This document shows, piece by piece, positions 1 through 9,841 of a DNA stretch of 64,000 bases. The position numbers and the translations under genes were made by a program. Each line of letters opens with the position of its first letter. Positions within the stretch are counted from its first letter, which is position 1. Source of the stretch: Chitinophagaceae bacterium (GTDB taxonomy: Bacteria; Bacteroidota; Bacteroidia; Chitinophagales; Chitinophagaceae); NCBI GenBank assembly GCA_016702745.1, contig JADJDJ010000001.1:1054001-1118000 (forward strand). The letters are read 5' to 3'. The notes beneath the pieces are model-generated. The model was not told the DNA's origin. It saw only the letters and a program-made list of their open reading frames with translations, and searched no databases.

Positions 1-559
1 CCGGGTAAAATGTCGTCATTTTTTCTTTTAAACGCGCCCTGGCCCGGTGTAACCTGACCTTGGCTGCATTTATTTCAATTCCCAGAACAGCCGCCGTTTC
101 TTCCAGCGATTGTTCTGCCTTGTAAAATAAAGTAATCACCATGGCATCATCCGGATTGAGTAAACTGATGGCTTCATTGACCATGGCCTGCTTCGATTTT
201 TGCTCCACGGTATCAGAACGCAAACCGGAATCCAGGTTATCAGCCCTTGAAAACACCTGTTCATTATCCAGTGACTGAACTTCCAGTCTTTTCTTCCGGA
301 GGAAAGTGATGCAGGTATTATTTACAATGGTATACAACCAGGTACTGAATTTGGAATCGCCCCTGAAATCCTTCAGGTATTTGAAGGCTTTTACAAAAGC
401 ATCCTGTGCCAGCTCTTCTGCATCCTCCCTGCTTTTGACCAATCTCAACACAAGGGTGAATACATAGTTCTGATAGCGGTCTACCAATTGGGCATATGCC
501 CCCTGGTTACCCGTCAGCACCTGGCTAATGATCTCATTATCAGTAAATCCGGTCGTCAT
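1..559 (-). CDS. ECF RNA polymerase sigma factor (3' end outside window)
   Basis: Sigma-70 family ECF sigma factor that would direct core RNA polymerase to a specific promoter set. About 186 codons are visible. The N-terminus (MTTGFTDNEII) is fixed by an in-frame stop just upstream of the ATG at 559; there is no convincing Shine-Dalgarno, as is usual in Bacteroidota. Region 2 is clear at about residues 25-95 (DAEELAQDAFVKAFKYL, then GDSKFSTWLYTIVNN), and the region 4 helix-turn-helix at about 135-180 (SLEETAAVLGIEINAAKV). The C-terminus is cut by the window edge. The divergent neighbour encodes a small DUF6249 membrane protein. No anti-sigma factor is visible, but it could lie beyond the edge. 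The family call is firm; the regulon is unknown. Confidence 0.93.
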   Translation of the reverse strand, partial: MTTGFTDNEIISQVLTGNQGAYAQLVDRYQNYVFTLVLRLVKSREDAEELAQDAFVKAFKYLKDFRGDSKFSTWLYTIVNNTCITFLRKKRLEVQSLDNEQVFSRADNLDSGLRSDTVEQKSKQAMVNEAISLLNPDDAMVITLFYKAEQSLEETAAVLGIEINAAKVRLHRARARLKEKMTTFYP

Positions 560-604
560 CCTTTATATAGGACTCATCCTGTTGGTGTTTGGTTACAGTA
601 CAAG

Positions 605-675
605 GTCGGGAAAATTTGGGAGCCGGTTTGAGAGTCGGGAGACTGGAGTCGGGAGTCGAGAGCCAGGAACAGGGC
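605..675. repeat. Intergenic word repeat, GGGAGTCGAGAG family
   Basis: Short degenerate words of the type GAGTCGGGAG / GAGTCGAGAG repeat several times between the divergent sigma factor and DUF6249 genes. The same words, mostly on the other strand, recur at about 8400-8520, 32560-32580 and 35755-35800. The tract encodes nothing recognisable. Confidence 0.6.
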
Positions 676-799
676 TGTAACCGGTTTGGATCAGTTGTAG
701 TCCTAGTATTTGTAACTATTTTAAAAAATATTCGATTGACCTGTAACCCGCCCGGCGGAACCGGAGTCAAAGAATAGAATAACCGAAAAAATTAAAAAT

Positions 800-1177
800 A
801 TGCAAGCCGCTGAAGCCTTAGTACCGATTACCATGTTTGCCGGAGGATTTGCCATGGTATTTGGCATATACTACCTGAGAACCCGCCAGAACCTGGCCAT
901 GATTGAAAAGGGAATGAACCCGAAAGAATTTGCCAACCGCCCGGCCCCTTATAAAAACCTGAAATGGGCTTTATTACTCATTGGATCAGGAGTAGGACTC
1001 TTCCTGGCATATATGCTGGATAATTTTTTGATCAATCCCGGTTCTGCAGGGCATCATCATGATGGCAGTATTGCCGCTATCTATTTTTCATTGATTGCGA
1101 TCGGTGGCGGACTGGGTCTCTTTGGATCCTACCGCATTGAAAAGCAATGGTGGGATGAGAATAAGGACAAAGTATAA
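800..1177 (+). CDS. DUF6249 small membrane protein
   Basis: A 125-residue integral membrane protein with three predicted hydrophobic helices at about residues 5-25, 53-73 and 88-110, and a charged C-terminus (EKQWWDENKDKV). The second segment pattern (KWALLLIGSGVGLFLAYML) fits the DUF6249 family found widely in Bacteroidota beside ECF sigma factors. The function of the family is not known. The start is the first ATG after an A-rich leader. The gene diverges from the sigma factor across a repeat-bearing spacer. Membrane localisation is clear; the family assignment is from recall of the sequence pattern. Confidence 0.8.
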   Translation: MQAAEALVPITMFAGGFAMVFGIYYLRTRQNLAMIEKGMNPKEFANRPAPYKNLKWALLLIGSGVGLFLAYMLDNFLINPGSAGHHHDGSIAAIYFSLIAIGGGLGLFGSYRIEKQWWDENKDKV

Positions 1178-1224
1178 AGTATAACCATTGACCAATACAG
1201 CGAAGAGGCTGTCTCAAAAGTTTG

Positions 1225-1310
1225 TAATGAAGATTTGCCACTAAGACACAAAGACACGAAGTAAAGCGTATCAAATTACTCTTCTTTGTGCCTCCGTGAC
1301 ATAGTCCACA
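1225..1310. repeat. Inverted word repeat (ACTAAGACACAAAGACAC type)
   Basis: A left arm with the words CACTAAGACACAAAGACACG faces a right arm with CTTCTTTGTGCCTCCGTGAC about 30 bases later, forming an imperfect hairpin between the convergent DUF6249 and S41 protease genes. Related GACGC/AAAGAC words recur at 42.8-43.1, 47.5-48.1 and 48.8-49.1 kb. It could act as a transcription end for both genes, but this is inference. Confidence 0.6.
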
Positions 1311-1355
1311 GGACCCTGCGGGTGGCAAAAATGATTACTGATGAGACGGCCTCTT

Positions 1356-2947
1356 TTATTTTGCCAGTGCTTCCATGGCTTTCTGAATTACCGGATCGGT
1401 GGTGTTCAGTACCTGGAAATAAGCACTGGTCCTCCATTTATACCGGGCCAGCAGGGCCTTCATTCTTAATAATAATCTTTCTTTTTCTATGGGCTTTAGT
1501 ATCGTTGGTTTTACAGAATCAGCCGCTGTTTTTTGTACAAATCCATCCCATAATGAGGCAGCCGGGAAACCACTGGTATAAGCATCTGCATTTTTGTACT
1601 GGTTCAAAGCTGCCTGGTTATTCATGAAATATTCATACAAATAACTATTGAGTTTGGTACTGCCCAGCCAGATATTCAGATGGTTGTAGGTTACACTGGT
1701 ATCGATGGGAACAAAAACATCAGGAGTGATACCATCTCCTTCATATAAAGGTTCTCCACAGACCGAACTGATTTTTTTTCCGTTTTGATGACGCAGTACA
1801 GAATCCTGGGAAAACATTTCTCCGCTGTTATAGCGGTCCCAGAGTTCATCCATATATACTTTTTTACCCTTGGCATATGAACGCTGGATACTGCGTCCCA
1901 AAGGAGTATAATAGCGGGCAATGGTCAATCGTAAAGCCGCCCCATCACTTAAAGGGTACTGTTGCTGAACCAGGCCTTTTCCAAAAGTTCTGCGGCCGAT
2001 TATTTTTGCACGGCACCAGTCCTGCAAGGCCCCGGCCAATACTTCACTGGCACTGGCTGATAATTCATCCACCAATACAACCAGTTTGCCTTTTTCCAGC
2101 AAACCCGGTCTTTTACAACGGTATTCTGTCTTTTTGGTTTTCGCACCTTTCATGTACACCACCAGTTTGTCTCCATCCAGAAATTCATCAGCCATGTCCA
2201 CTGCTTCATTCATAAAGCCGCCACCATTTCCGCGTAAGTCCAATACAAGTTGTTGCAATCCCTGTCGCTGCAGGTCTTCCATCGACTGCATGAATTCTTC
2301 ATAGCTGTTATCTGAGAATTTATTGAGCCGGATATACCCCGTTTTTTTATCCAGCAAATAGGCAGCATCAATCGATGATACCGGAATAGTACCACGGGTA
2401 ACGGTAACGGTCAAGGGCTTTTTATCACGGATCAGTTGAAGGGTTACCTGAGATCCGCGGGCCCCCGGATGTATTTCTTCACGCCTTCTGCATCAAATCC
2501 GCGTCCTGTTAATACTGAATCATTGGCCCGGATCAGTTTATCGCCTGTTTTCAGTCCTGCTTTTTCACTCGGTCCACCGGGAATAACAAAAACCAGATTC
2601 ACGGTATCATTGAAAATATTGAACTCCACACCAATTCCCTGAAAATTACCAGCCAGGTCTTCATTGGCTTCTTTCAGGTCTACCGGAGGCAGATACACAG
2701 AATGGGGATCCAGTTCGCTCATCATTTCTTCAATAGCTTTGCCTTCCAGCGAATCCAGTTGTACGGAGTCCACATATTTCAAGCGTATCAGATCAAGTGC
2801 TTCCTGCAGGGAACTGCGTTGGTCTCCGGCAAAAAAACCATTTCCTTTTCCCCTGTTGCCCAAACGATAGCCCAGGAACATCCCGGCAATCATCACCAAT
2901 GCGAACAATAACGGCAGCCATACCTGTAACTTTTTATTCCCCATCAT
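1356..2947 (-). CDS. S41 family C-terminal processing peptidase (one frameshift)
   Basis: Periplasmic or membrane-anchored serine protease of the Ctp/Tsp family, which cleaves proteins near their C-termini. The N-terminal anchor is at about residues 9-28 (LPLLFALVMIAGMFLG), then a PDZ domain (FQGIGVEFNIFNDTVNLVF; GGPSEKAGLKTGDKLI), then the peptidase core with the catalytic Ser in DELSASASEVLAGALQD and Lys in RRTFGKGLVQQQ. The reading frame breaks at about 2459-2461: adding one C restores KKYIRGPRGSQVTLQLIRDKK and a 530-residue protein of normal length, so the pieces 2444-2947 and 1356-2414 are one gene. It is convergent with DUF6249. The assignment is firm; the break is most likely a homopolymer error. 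Confidence 0.9.
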
Positions 2948-3055
2948 ATCTTTAATTGCGTAATTTGCTGAAAAGGTTCAGATTCAAGTCGCAAATTACT
3001 GGATTTGAACGGAACAGCTGTTGAAGAAGGATCATTTCAAAAGGAGTATATGCCG

Positions 3056-3892
3056 ATGGTAACACTTATTGCCGACAGCGGAGCCACCAAGGCCGAGTGG
3101 TGCCTGCTGGGAGCCGGAAGAAAAAGAACGATCATTACCCAGGGAATCAGTCCCTATTTTCTCAATACCGCACAAATTATTACCCTGCTGGAACAGGAAC
3201 TGCAGCCCAAACTCAGGAATGTTTCCATTGACGCCATCCATTATTATGGAACAGGTTGTGCCAATCCGGTTAATGCCAAATCGGTTAAAAAGGCTTTGCA
3301 AAAAGTATTACCCGGAGCCAAAGTAAATGTAACCCATGATCTGATGGCCGCAGCAAGGGCCCTTTGTGGTCATGAAAAAGGATTGGCCTGTATATTAGGC
3401 ACGGGCTCTAATTCCTGTTATTATGATGGACGGAAAATACAAAGGAATAGTCCCGGGCTGGGTTATGTGCTGGGTGATGAAGGCAGCGGTGCTTACCTTG
3501 GGAAAAAAGTAATTCAGTACTATTTGTATGGCACTTTTGATGAGGAACTGCGTGGTCGGTTTGACCTGACCTATACCACCAATACTGCAGAAATACTGGA
3601 AAATGTTTACAAGAAACCCTTGCCCAACCGTTACCTGGCCAGCTTCGCCCGGTTTCTGGCAGAGAACAGGGGTCATTATATGATTGAGAATATCATCGAA
3701 GACGGTCTCAATGATTTTTTCTTCAATCATCTTTGTAAATACCGGGAAGTCTGGAAATTACCGGTACATTTTACCGGAAGTGTTGCATTTGGTTTTAAGG
3801 ATGTGTTACGGCAACTTTGCAACAGTTACGAATTTGAATTGGGGAAAGTGATCAAGGCTCCCATGGAAGGATTAATCGAATACCATAGTTAA
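3056..3892 (+). CDS. BadF/BadG-type N-acetylglucosamine (amino-sugar) kinase
   Basis: Cytoplasmic sugar kinase of the BadF/BadG/BcrA ATPase fold, phosphorylating an N-acetyl amino sugar with ATP. Phosphate-binding motifs are visible at the N-terminus (LIADSGATKAEWCLLG), in the middle (ACILGTGSNSCYYDG) and in GYVLGDEGSGAYLGKK. I prefer the ATG at 3056 because AAGGAG at 3041-3046 lies nine bases upstream; an ATG at 3050 and a longer frame from 3005 are possible but less well placed. It is followed after 10 bases by murQ. This context suggests GlcNAc or related amino-sugar phosphorylation in peptidoglycan recycling; the precise substrate is not shown by sequence. Confidence 0.87.
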   Translation: MVTLIADSGATKAEWCLLGAGRKRTIITQGISPYFLNTAQIITLLEQELQPKLRNVSIDAIHYYGTGCANPVNAKSVKKALQKVLPGAKVNVTHDLMAAARALCGHEKGLACILGTGSNSCYYDGRKIQRNSPGLGYVLGDEGSGAYLGKKVIQYYLYGTFDEELRGRFDLTYTTNTAEILENVYKKPLPNRYLASFARFLAENRGHYMIENIIEDGLNDFFFNHLCKYREVWKLPVHFTGSVAFGFKDVLRQLCNSYEFELGKVIKAPMEGLIEYHS

Positions 3893-3902
3893 AGCAAGCC
3901 GC

Positions 3903-4715
3903 ATGGCATTTCAAAAAATTACAGAACAAACCAGCTACTATCGCCAACTTGAAAAGATGTCGGTAGGGGAACTGCTCAGGAATATCAATCAGGAAGACAA
4001 AACGGTGCCAGTGGCCGTGGAAAAAGCCATTCCCCAGATTGAAAAACTGGCCGAAACGGCGGCTGATAAAATGCTGATGGGTGGCCGGCTTTTTTATATC
4101 GGGGCCGGCACCAGCGGTCGTTTAGGAATTGTGGATGCCAGTGAATGCCCTCCTACCTATGGGGTGCCTTACGGACTGGTGATTGGAATTATCGCAGGCG
4201 GAGAAAAAGCAATTACATCAGCAGTTGAATTTGCAGAAGATGATAAAGAGCAGGGCTGGAAAGACCTGGAACAATTTGATGTATCAGATAAAGATGTGGT
4301 GATTGGCATTGCTGCCAGTGGTACAACTCCATATGTGATCGGTGCACTGGAAGAATGCCGGAAAAGAGGCATCGTAACCGGTAGTATTTCCTGTAATCCT
4401 GATTCCCCGGTAAGCGCTGCGGCCGATTTTCCTATTGAAGTGGTGGTAGGTCCCGAATTTGTTACCGGAAGCACCCGGATGAAAAGCGGAACGGCTCAAA
4501 AGCTGGTATTGAATATGATCTCTACCACCGTCATGATCCAGTTAGGCAGGGTAGAGGATAATAAGATGGTGAACATGCAACTAACGAACGATAAGTTGGT
4601 TGACAGAGGAACTAAAATGCTGATGGAAAAAACAAAGATCAGCGATTACGAAAAAGCCCGGCAGCTCCTGCTGCAGTATGGCAGCGTGAAAAAAGCAGCA
4701 GATTCTCTCGCTTAA
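3903..4715 (+). CDS. murQ: N-acetylmuramic acid 6-phosphate etherase MurQ
   Basis: Cytoplasmic lyase that splits the lactyl ether of MurNAc-6-phosphate to give GlcNAc-6-phosphate and D-lactate, a key step in cell-wall recycling. The SIS sugar-phosphate isomerase domain is clear, with GRLFYIGAGTSGRLGIVDA followed by the catalytic Glu in SECPPTYG, then GIAASGTTPYVIGAL and the C-terminal signature GSTRMKSGTAQKLVLNM. At 270 residues it is slightly shorter than many homologues (about 300) but ends naturally. It is probably cotranscribed with the kinase immediately upstream (10-base gap). The assignment is secure. Confidence 0.95.
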   Translation: MAFQKITEQTSYYRQLEKMSVGELLRNINQEDKTVPVAVEKAIPQIEKLAETAADKMLMGGRLFYIGAGTSGRLGIVDASECPPTYGVPYGLVIGIIAGGEKAITSAVEFAEDDKEQGWKDLEQFDVSDKDVVIGIAASGTTPYVIGALEECRKRGIVTGSISCNPDSPVSAAADFPIEVVVGPEFVTGSTRMKSGTAQKLVLNMISTTVMIQLGRVEDNKMVNMQLTNDKLVDRGTKMLMEKTKISDYEKARQLLLQYGSVKKAADSLA

Positions 4716-4803
4716 TGATTTAAAATCTCAATTCTGCTTTGTATATTGCATTCCATTAATAACAGTGGTTAACAATTGCATTCATATTGCCTCTCTCTCC
4801 GTG

Positions 4804-4845
4804 ATGACATCCATCACCACAACCACTATTACAACAACCCGTTAA
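4804..4845 (+). CDS. thrL: Putative threonine operon leader peptide (13 aa)
   Basis: The frame ATG-ACA-TCC-ATC-ACC... encodes MTSITTTTITTTR and a stop: eight threonines and two isoleucines in 13 residues, 105 bases before thrA. Threonine and isoleucine are the end products sensed by the classical thr attenuator of enteric bacteria, so the composition and position argue for ribosome-mediated attenuation. This is inference from pattern; it is too short for statistical gene calling, and there is no strong Shine-Dalgarno. Confidence 0.75.
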   Translation: MTSITTTTITTTR

Positions 4846-4899
4846 GGGTTGTACAAAATCATATTATCCATCGGGCGTATAGCTGCTGACTTTCGGGTT
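4834..4899 (+). promoter_or_regulatory. Candidate thr attenuator stem-loops
   Basis: A perfect 7-bp hairpin (ACAACCC, loop GTTAA, GGGTTGT; 4834-4852) covers the last leader codons and the stop. The same AACCCG strand can alternatively pair with CGGGTT at 4894-4899. Mutually exclusive pairings overlapping a Thr/Ile leader are what an attenuator needs. A clear U-tract terminator is not obvious, so the exact mechanism is uncertain. Confidence 0.5.
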
Positions 4900-4949
4900 A
4901 GCGTTATTCCTACTTTTCAACTTATTCCATTCATCGTTAATTCAGCAAC

Positions 4950-7391
4950 ATGCAGGTTTTAAAATTCGGGGGAACTTCAGTGGCCAATGCCGCCAATATC
5001 AATAAAGTTATTGCGATAGTAAAAGAGAAAATAAAGAAAGATAAAACCATCGTCGTCGTGTCGGCATTGGGGGGCGTGACAGATATCCTGCTGCAGGCGG
5101 CTGCCGATGCCGCAGCAGGAGCAGAAAATTATAAAGAGAAACTCTCCATTGTTGAGCAAAGACACCTGGAAGCAGTAAAACAATTAATTCCGGTGGCCAC
5201 ACAAAGCGCCCTGCTCAGCCTTGTTAAAAAATCCTGCAATGAAATTGAAGATATCTGCAATGGGATTTTTACTTCGTGAACTCACCCCACGCTCAAAAGA
5301 CCGCCTCGCCAGTTATGGTGAATGGCTTTCTTCTCAAATCATTGCGGCGGCTTTTCAGGTGGCAGGAACAGCAGCGGTTTGGAAAGACAGCCGGGAATTG
5401 ATTCTGACTGATTCTGGCTTTACCGCAGCAGAAGTAAATGTGGAAGAGACGGGTAAAAAAATACGCGACTATTTTGCGCTTGCAGCTGATGATTTATTCA
5501 TCCTCCCCGGATTTATTGCAGCGGATAAAAACGGGGTCACCACCACACTTGGCAGAGGCGGGTCTGATTATACCGCAGCCATCCTGGCGGCAGCAATGGA
5601 TGCAACCGTGACAGAAATCTGGACCGATGTCAGTGGTATGATGACAGCAGATCCGCGGCTCACCAGCAATGCGCGGATTATTCCGAATATCTCCTATCAG
5701 GAAGCCATGGAGCTTTCGCATTTTGGTGCCAAAGTCATTTATCCACCCACCATTCAACCGGTGATGGGTAAAAAAATCCCGGTGGTGATTAAAAACACAT
5801 TTGCACCGGAGGATCCTGGTACCATCATCGAAGCAGTCAGTGATGGCAAAGGCGATATCGTGAGAGGTATTTCGAGTATCAACAATATCACCATGATCAG
5901 TCTGGAAGGTAGCGGGATGATCGGTATACCCGGTTTCAGTAAAAGATTATTTGAAGCCCTCAGCAATGAAAAATAAATGTAATCCTCATTACCCAGAGTT
6001 CTTCCGAACATTCTATCTGCGTGGGTATCGATACCCAACTGGCTGAAAAAGCAAGGCAGGCAGTGGATGCGGCATTTGCCAATGAAATTGCTTTGCAGAA
6101 AGTGGAGCCCCTGATTACAGAAACAGGACTCTCGATTGTAGCCCTCGTAGGAGAGAACATGAAGAATCATACCGGGGTCAGCGGCCGGATGTTTGGTGCA
6201 TTGGGAAGAAATGGCGTGAACGTAAGAGCCATCGCTCAGGGTTCCTCAGAAAAAAATATCTCAGCCGTGATTGCGACAGCTGATGTGAAAAAAGCCATCA
6301 ATGTATTGCATGAAGAATTTTTTGAAACCACCTACAAACAGGTCAACCTGTTTATCACCGGCACCGGCAATGTAGGCGCCAAATTGCTGGGACAGCTGCA
6401 ACAGCAACTCGATTTTCTGCAGGAACAATTACATCTGCAGGTTAAAGTGACCGGACTCAGCAATAGCCGGAAAATGCTGGTGAATGAAGAAGGGATCGAT
6501 CTGGCCAATTGGAAGTCATTACTCGATAATGGCGAAAAAGCCAATCTGCAAGCATTCCTGGATAAAATCATCAGCCGCAATCTGCGCAATTCCATTTTTG
6601 TGGATATCACGGCCAATAATACCGTGGCCGCCGTGTATGATCAATTATTAAAAAAGAGTATTGCGGTAGTGGCTTGTAATAAAGTGGCCGCTTCCTCAGC
6701 ATATCAGCAATACCGGCAATTAAAAGACCTGGCCAGGGAATACAACAGCCGCTTTCTGTTTGAGACTAATGTGGGTGCCGGCTTACCCGTCATCGCAACA
6801 TTGAATGACCTCGTACATAGCGGTGACCGGGTACATAAAATACAGGCCGTACTCAGCGGAACTTTGAATTTTGTTTTCAATCACTACGATGGCAGCCGGC
6901 CCTTTGCAGAAGTAGTCAGACAGGCACAGGAGGAAGGATATACCGAACCTGATCCGAGACTGGACCTGGGTGGTACGGATGTGATGCGGAAAATCATGAT
7001 CCTGGCCCGTGAAGCCGGTGTGAAAATTGAGATGGAGGATATCAACAATCATTCCTTTATGCCACCCGCCTGCATGCAGGGAACCGTGGATGATTTTTAC
7101 GAGGTGATGGGAAAAGAAGAAGCTCATTTCAAATCACTGCTGGAGAAAGCCAATGAGGCCGGTTGTAAATTAAAATTTGTAGCATCATTTGAGGAAGGAA
7201 AAGCTTCCGTTGGATTACAGCATATAGATCCTAAGCATGATCTGTATCACCTTTATGGCAAAGACAATGTGGTGCTGTTTTTTACAGACCGGTATAAAGA
7301 ACAACCCATGGTGGTAAAAGGAGCCGGTGCCGGTGCGGAAGTAACTGCCAGTGGCGTATTTGCGGATATCATCAGGGCATCAAAAAACTAA
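4950..7391 (+). CDS. thrA: Bifunctional aspartate kinase / homoserine dehydrogenase (two frameshifts)
   Basis: Catalyses the first step (aspartate to aspartyl phosphate) and third step (aspartate semialdehyde to homoserine) of threonine synthesis. The kinase domain spans residues 1 to about 290 (KFGGTSVANAANI; GRGGSDYTAAILAAA), followed by ACT regulatory domains (VGENMKNHTGVSGRMFG) and the dehydrogenase from about 460 (ITGTGNVGAKLLGQL; LSGTLNFVFNHYDGS). The reading frame is broken twice: in the T-run at 5266-5270 and the A-run at about 5969-5973. Restoring two T and one A, respectively, gives a continuous protein of about 814 residues, the normal length. First gene of thrABC; thrB starts two bases after its stop. 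Confidence 0.93.
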
Positions 7392-7392
7392 T

Positions 7393-8321
7393 ATGAAAAA
7401 ATCAGAGTATATAGTCCTGGTACGGTGGCCAACCTGGTATGCGGGTTTGATATCCTGGGCCTGGCCTTATCAGCGCCAAATGATATCATGGAATTAAGTT
7501 TGACAGAAGAGCCTGCAGTAACCATCCGGAACCTGGATTCATTCAACCTGCCAACAGACCCGGAAAAAAATGTGGCGGGGGTGGTCCTGCTTTCCATCAT
7601 TGAAAAAACAGGACGCCGGTTTGGATTTGATATCAGTATTGAAAAACATATCAAACCCGGAAGCGGAATTGGTTCCAGCGCCGCCAGTGCAGCCGGTGCT
7701 GCAGTGGCCGCTAATCATTTGCTGGAAAATATTTTCAGTACCGATGAAATAGTACAGTTTGCCATGAATGGAGAGACACTGGCATCTGGGGTAAAACATG
7801 CCGATAATATCGCGCCTTGTGTGCTGGGAGGAATCAGCCTGATCCGTTCCATACATCCATTGGATATTGTTTCCATACCTGCACCTGATCTTTTTGTAAC
7901 TGTGGTGCATCCGCAGATAGAGGTAAGAACCTCCGATGCCCGGCAGATCCTGAAACAACAGGTATTATTGAAAGATGCGATAAAGCAATGGGGAAATATT
8001 GCCGGGTTGGTAACGGGTTTTATGAAACAGGAATATGACCTGATTGGCCGTTCTCTGGAAGATGTGATCATTGAACCGGTCCGCAGTATCCTGATCCCCG
8101 GATTTGATGAATTGAAAAAGGGTTGCAAAGAAGCTGGTGCATTGGGAGGCGGTATCTCCGGTTCAGGACCATCCGTATTCATGCTGAGTAAGGATGAAGC
8201 TACCGCTATTGCCGTAGAATCAGTAATGAAAGGGGTGTACAACCGGATCGGGATTGATTATAACACGTATGTAACGACAATTAATAAGGAGGGAGTGAGG
8301 GTTGAGTGGTTGAGAAGTTGA
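7393..8321 (+). CDS. thrB: Homoserine kinase (one frameshift near start)
   Basis: GHMP-family kinase converting homoserine to O-phosphohomoserine with ATP. The ATG at 7393 begins MKK; one missing A in the run at 7396-7401 shifts the frame. Restoring it gives MKKIRVYSPGTVANLVCGFD, the expected N-terminus, so the gene starts here rather than at a later internal codon. The GHMP phosphate loop is at residues 80-105 (KPGSGIGSSAASAAGAAVAA), and the C-terminal GGISGSGPSVFML motif is present. Restored length is about 309 residues. It sits one base downstream of the thrA stop, so it is almost certainly cotranscribed with it. Confidence 0.93.
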
Positions 8322-8525
8322 GATGTTTAGAAGTTGATGTGTTGAAAAGTTGACAAGGATTCGGTACCCGAGCCTTTTTTTTAAAATCCGACCCAACTCT
8401 TGAAATACCTCCTCTCGACTCTCGACTCTCGACTCATGACAGTCGACTGTTGACTGTTAACTGCCGACTGCTGACTGCTGACTGAAGACTGTCAACTGCA
8501 ACTGCTGACTGAAAAGAAAAAAGCA
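8290..8525. repeat. Dense intergenic word-repeat island between thrB and thrC
   Basis: Two word types sit side by side. The first (8295-8355, overlapping the last codons of thrB) has GTTGAGAAGTTGAGATG-like words; the second (8405-8515) has repeated CTCGACT, then GACTGTTGACTGTTAACTG and GACTGCTGACTG units of about seven bases. The island lies inside the thr operon and ends 10-20 bases before the thrC start. It codes for nothing recognisable. Confidence 0.7.
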
Positions 8526-8532
8526 AACACAA

Positions 8533-9834
8533 ATGAACTACTACAGCACCAATAAACAAGCCCCGGTGGCTGATTTCAGGGAAGCGGCTATCAAAGGACA
8601 GGCGCCGGATAAGGGATTGTATTTTCCGGAAAGCATTCCGCAGGTGGATCCGGAAATGATCCGGAACCTTCCCGCTATTTCCAACGAAGAGATTGCTTTT
8701 CGCGTGATTCAACCTTATGTGGGTGCAACGATTGATGAGGAGAACCTGTACCGGATTGTCAGCGAGACGGTCAATTTCCCGATTCCACTTGTGCCGGTTA
8801 CTGATCGTATTTCGTCCCTTGAATTATTCCATGGCCCCACCCTTGCTTTTAAAGATATCGGTGCCAGGTTCATGAGCCGCTGTCTCGGTTATTTTACAAA
8901 AGACCGAAAAGAAAAAATTACGGTATTGGTAGCCACTTCCGGTGATACCGGTGGTGCGGTGGCTAACGGTTTTTTTAATGTGGAAGGAGTGGAAGTGGTG
9001 ATCTTGTATCCATCTGGTAAAGTAAGCCCAGTGCAGGAAAAACAACTGACCACATTGGGGCATAATATTCATGCACTCGAAGTAGCCGGAAGTTTTGATG
9101 ATTGCCAGGCCATGGTTAAACAGGCTTTTGCGGATCAAGAACTCACCCAGAAATTATTTTTGACTTCTGCCAACTCCATCAATGTAGCCCGTTGGTTACC
9201 GCAACAGTTTTATTATTTTTTTGCATACAAACAATGGCAGCACAAAGAACAGCCTCCTGTGATCGCTGTACCCAGCGGAAATTTTGGGAATATCTGTGCC
9301 GGGATACTGGCCATGCAATCGGGCTTACCGGTGAAGCATTTTATAGCAGCCTGTAATGTGAATGATATTGTATCGGATTATCTTTCTTCTGAAATCCTCC
9401 GGCCCAAAGAAGCCGTACCCACTTTATCCAATGCCATGGATGTGGGTAATCCCAGCAATTTTATAAGGATATTGGAAATATTCAACCATCAGTTTCCCCT
9501 TTTAAAAGAAAAGCTTTCTGCGGCAAGCATTACGGATGCAGCTACTGAAGAGGTGATTGGGGAAGTGTTTCGTCAATTCAATTATATACTTGATCCGCAT
9601 GGTGCCGTGGGTTACCTGGCTTTGGCCAATTATCTTAAGGATCATCCTGCAGAGAAAGGGATTTTCCTGGAAACTGCCCATCCCGTTAAATTTCCGGATG
9701 CAGTGGAAAGAAATACAAAGCAGGTACAATTAATCCCTGCTATGCTGGAACCCCTGATGCAGCAACAGAAACAGAGTATATTTATGGCCCCGGGTTACCA
9801 AAACCTGAAGGAATATTTATGGAACAAATCCTGA
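8533..9834 (+). CDS. thrC: Threonine synthase
   Basis: PLP-dependent enzyme converting O-phosphohomoserine to threonine, the last step of the operon's pathway. The 433-residue protein has the N-terminal motif YYSTNKQAPVADFREA, the PLP-lysine motif GPTLAFKDIGARFM at about residue 97, the substrate-site motif VATSGDTGGAVANGFF, and the phosphate-binding region around PSGNFGNICAGILA. Length and ends are typical of bacterial threonine synthases of this class. The unusual point is the word-repeat island separating it from thrB by 211 bases, whereas thrA and thrB are nearly contiguous. Confidence 0.96.
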   Translation: MNYYSTNKQAPVADFREAAIKGQAPDKGLYFPESIPQVDPEMIRNLPAISNEEIAFRVIQPYVGATIDEENLYRIVSETVNFPIPLVPVTDRISSLELFHGPTLAFKDIGARFMSRCLGYFTKDRKEKITVLVATSGDTGGAVANGFFNVEGVEVVILYPSGKVSPVQEKQLTTLGHNIHALEVAGSFDDCQAMVKQAFADQELTQKLFLTSANSINVARWLPQQFYYFFAYKQWQHKEQPPVIAVPSGNFGNICAGILAMQSGLPVKHFIAACNVNDIVSDYLSSEILRPKEAVPTLSNAMDVGNPSNFIRILEIFNHQFPLLKEKLSAASITDAATEEVIGEVFRQFNYILDPHGAVGYLALANYLKDHPAEKGIFLETAHPVKFPDAVERNTKQVQLIPAMLEPLMQQQKQSIFMAPGYQNLKEYLWNKS

Positions 9835-9841
9835 TGCAACG

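Noticed and set aside
3005..3055. Upstream N-terminal extension of the amino-sugar kinase
   Set aside because: A good AAGGAG site lies inside this stretch nine bases before the ATG at 3056, and the extension does not resemble homologues.
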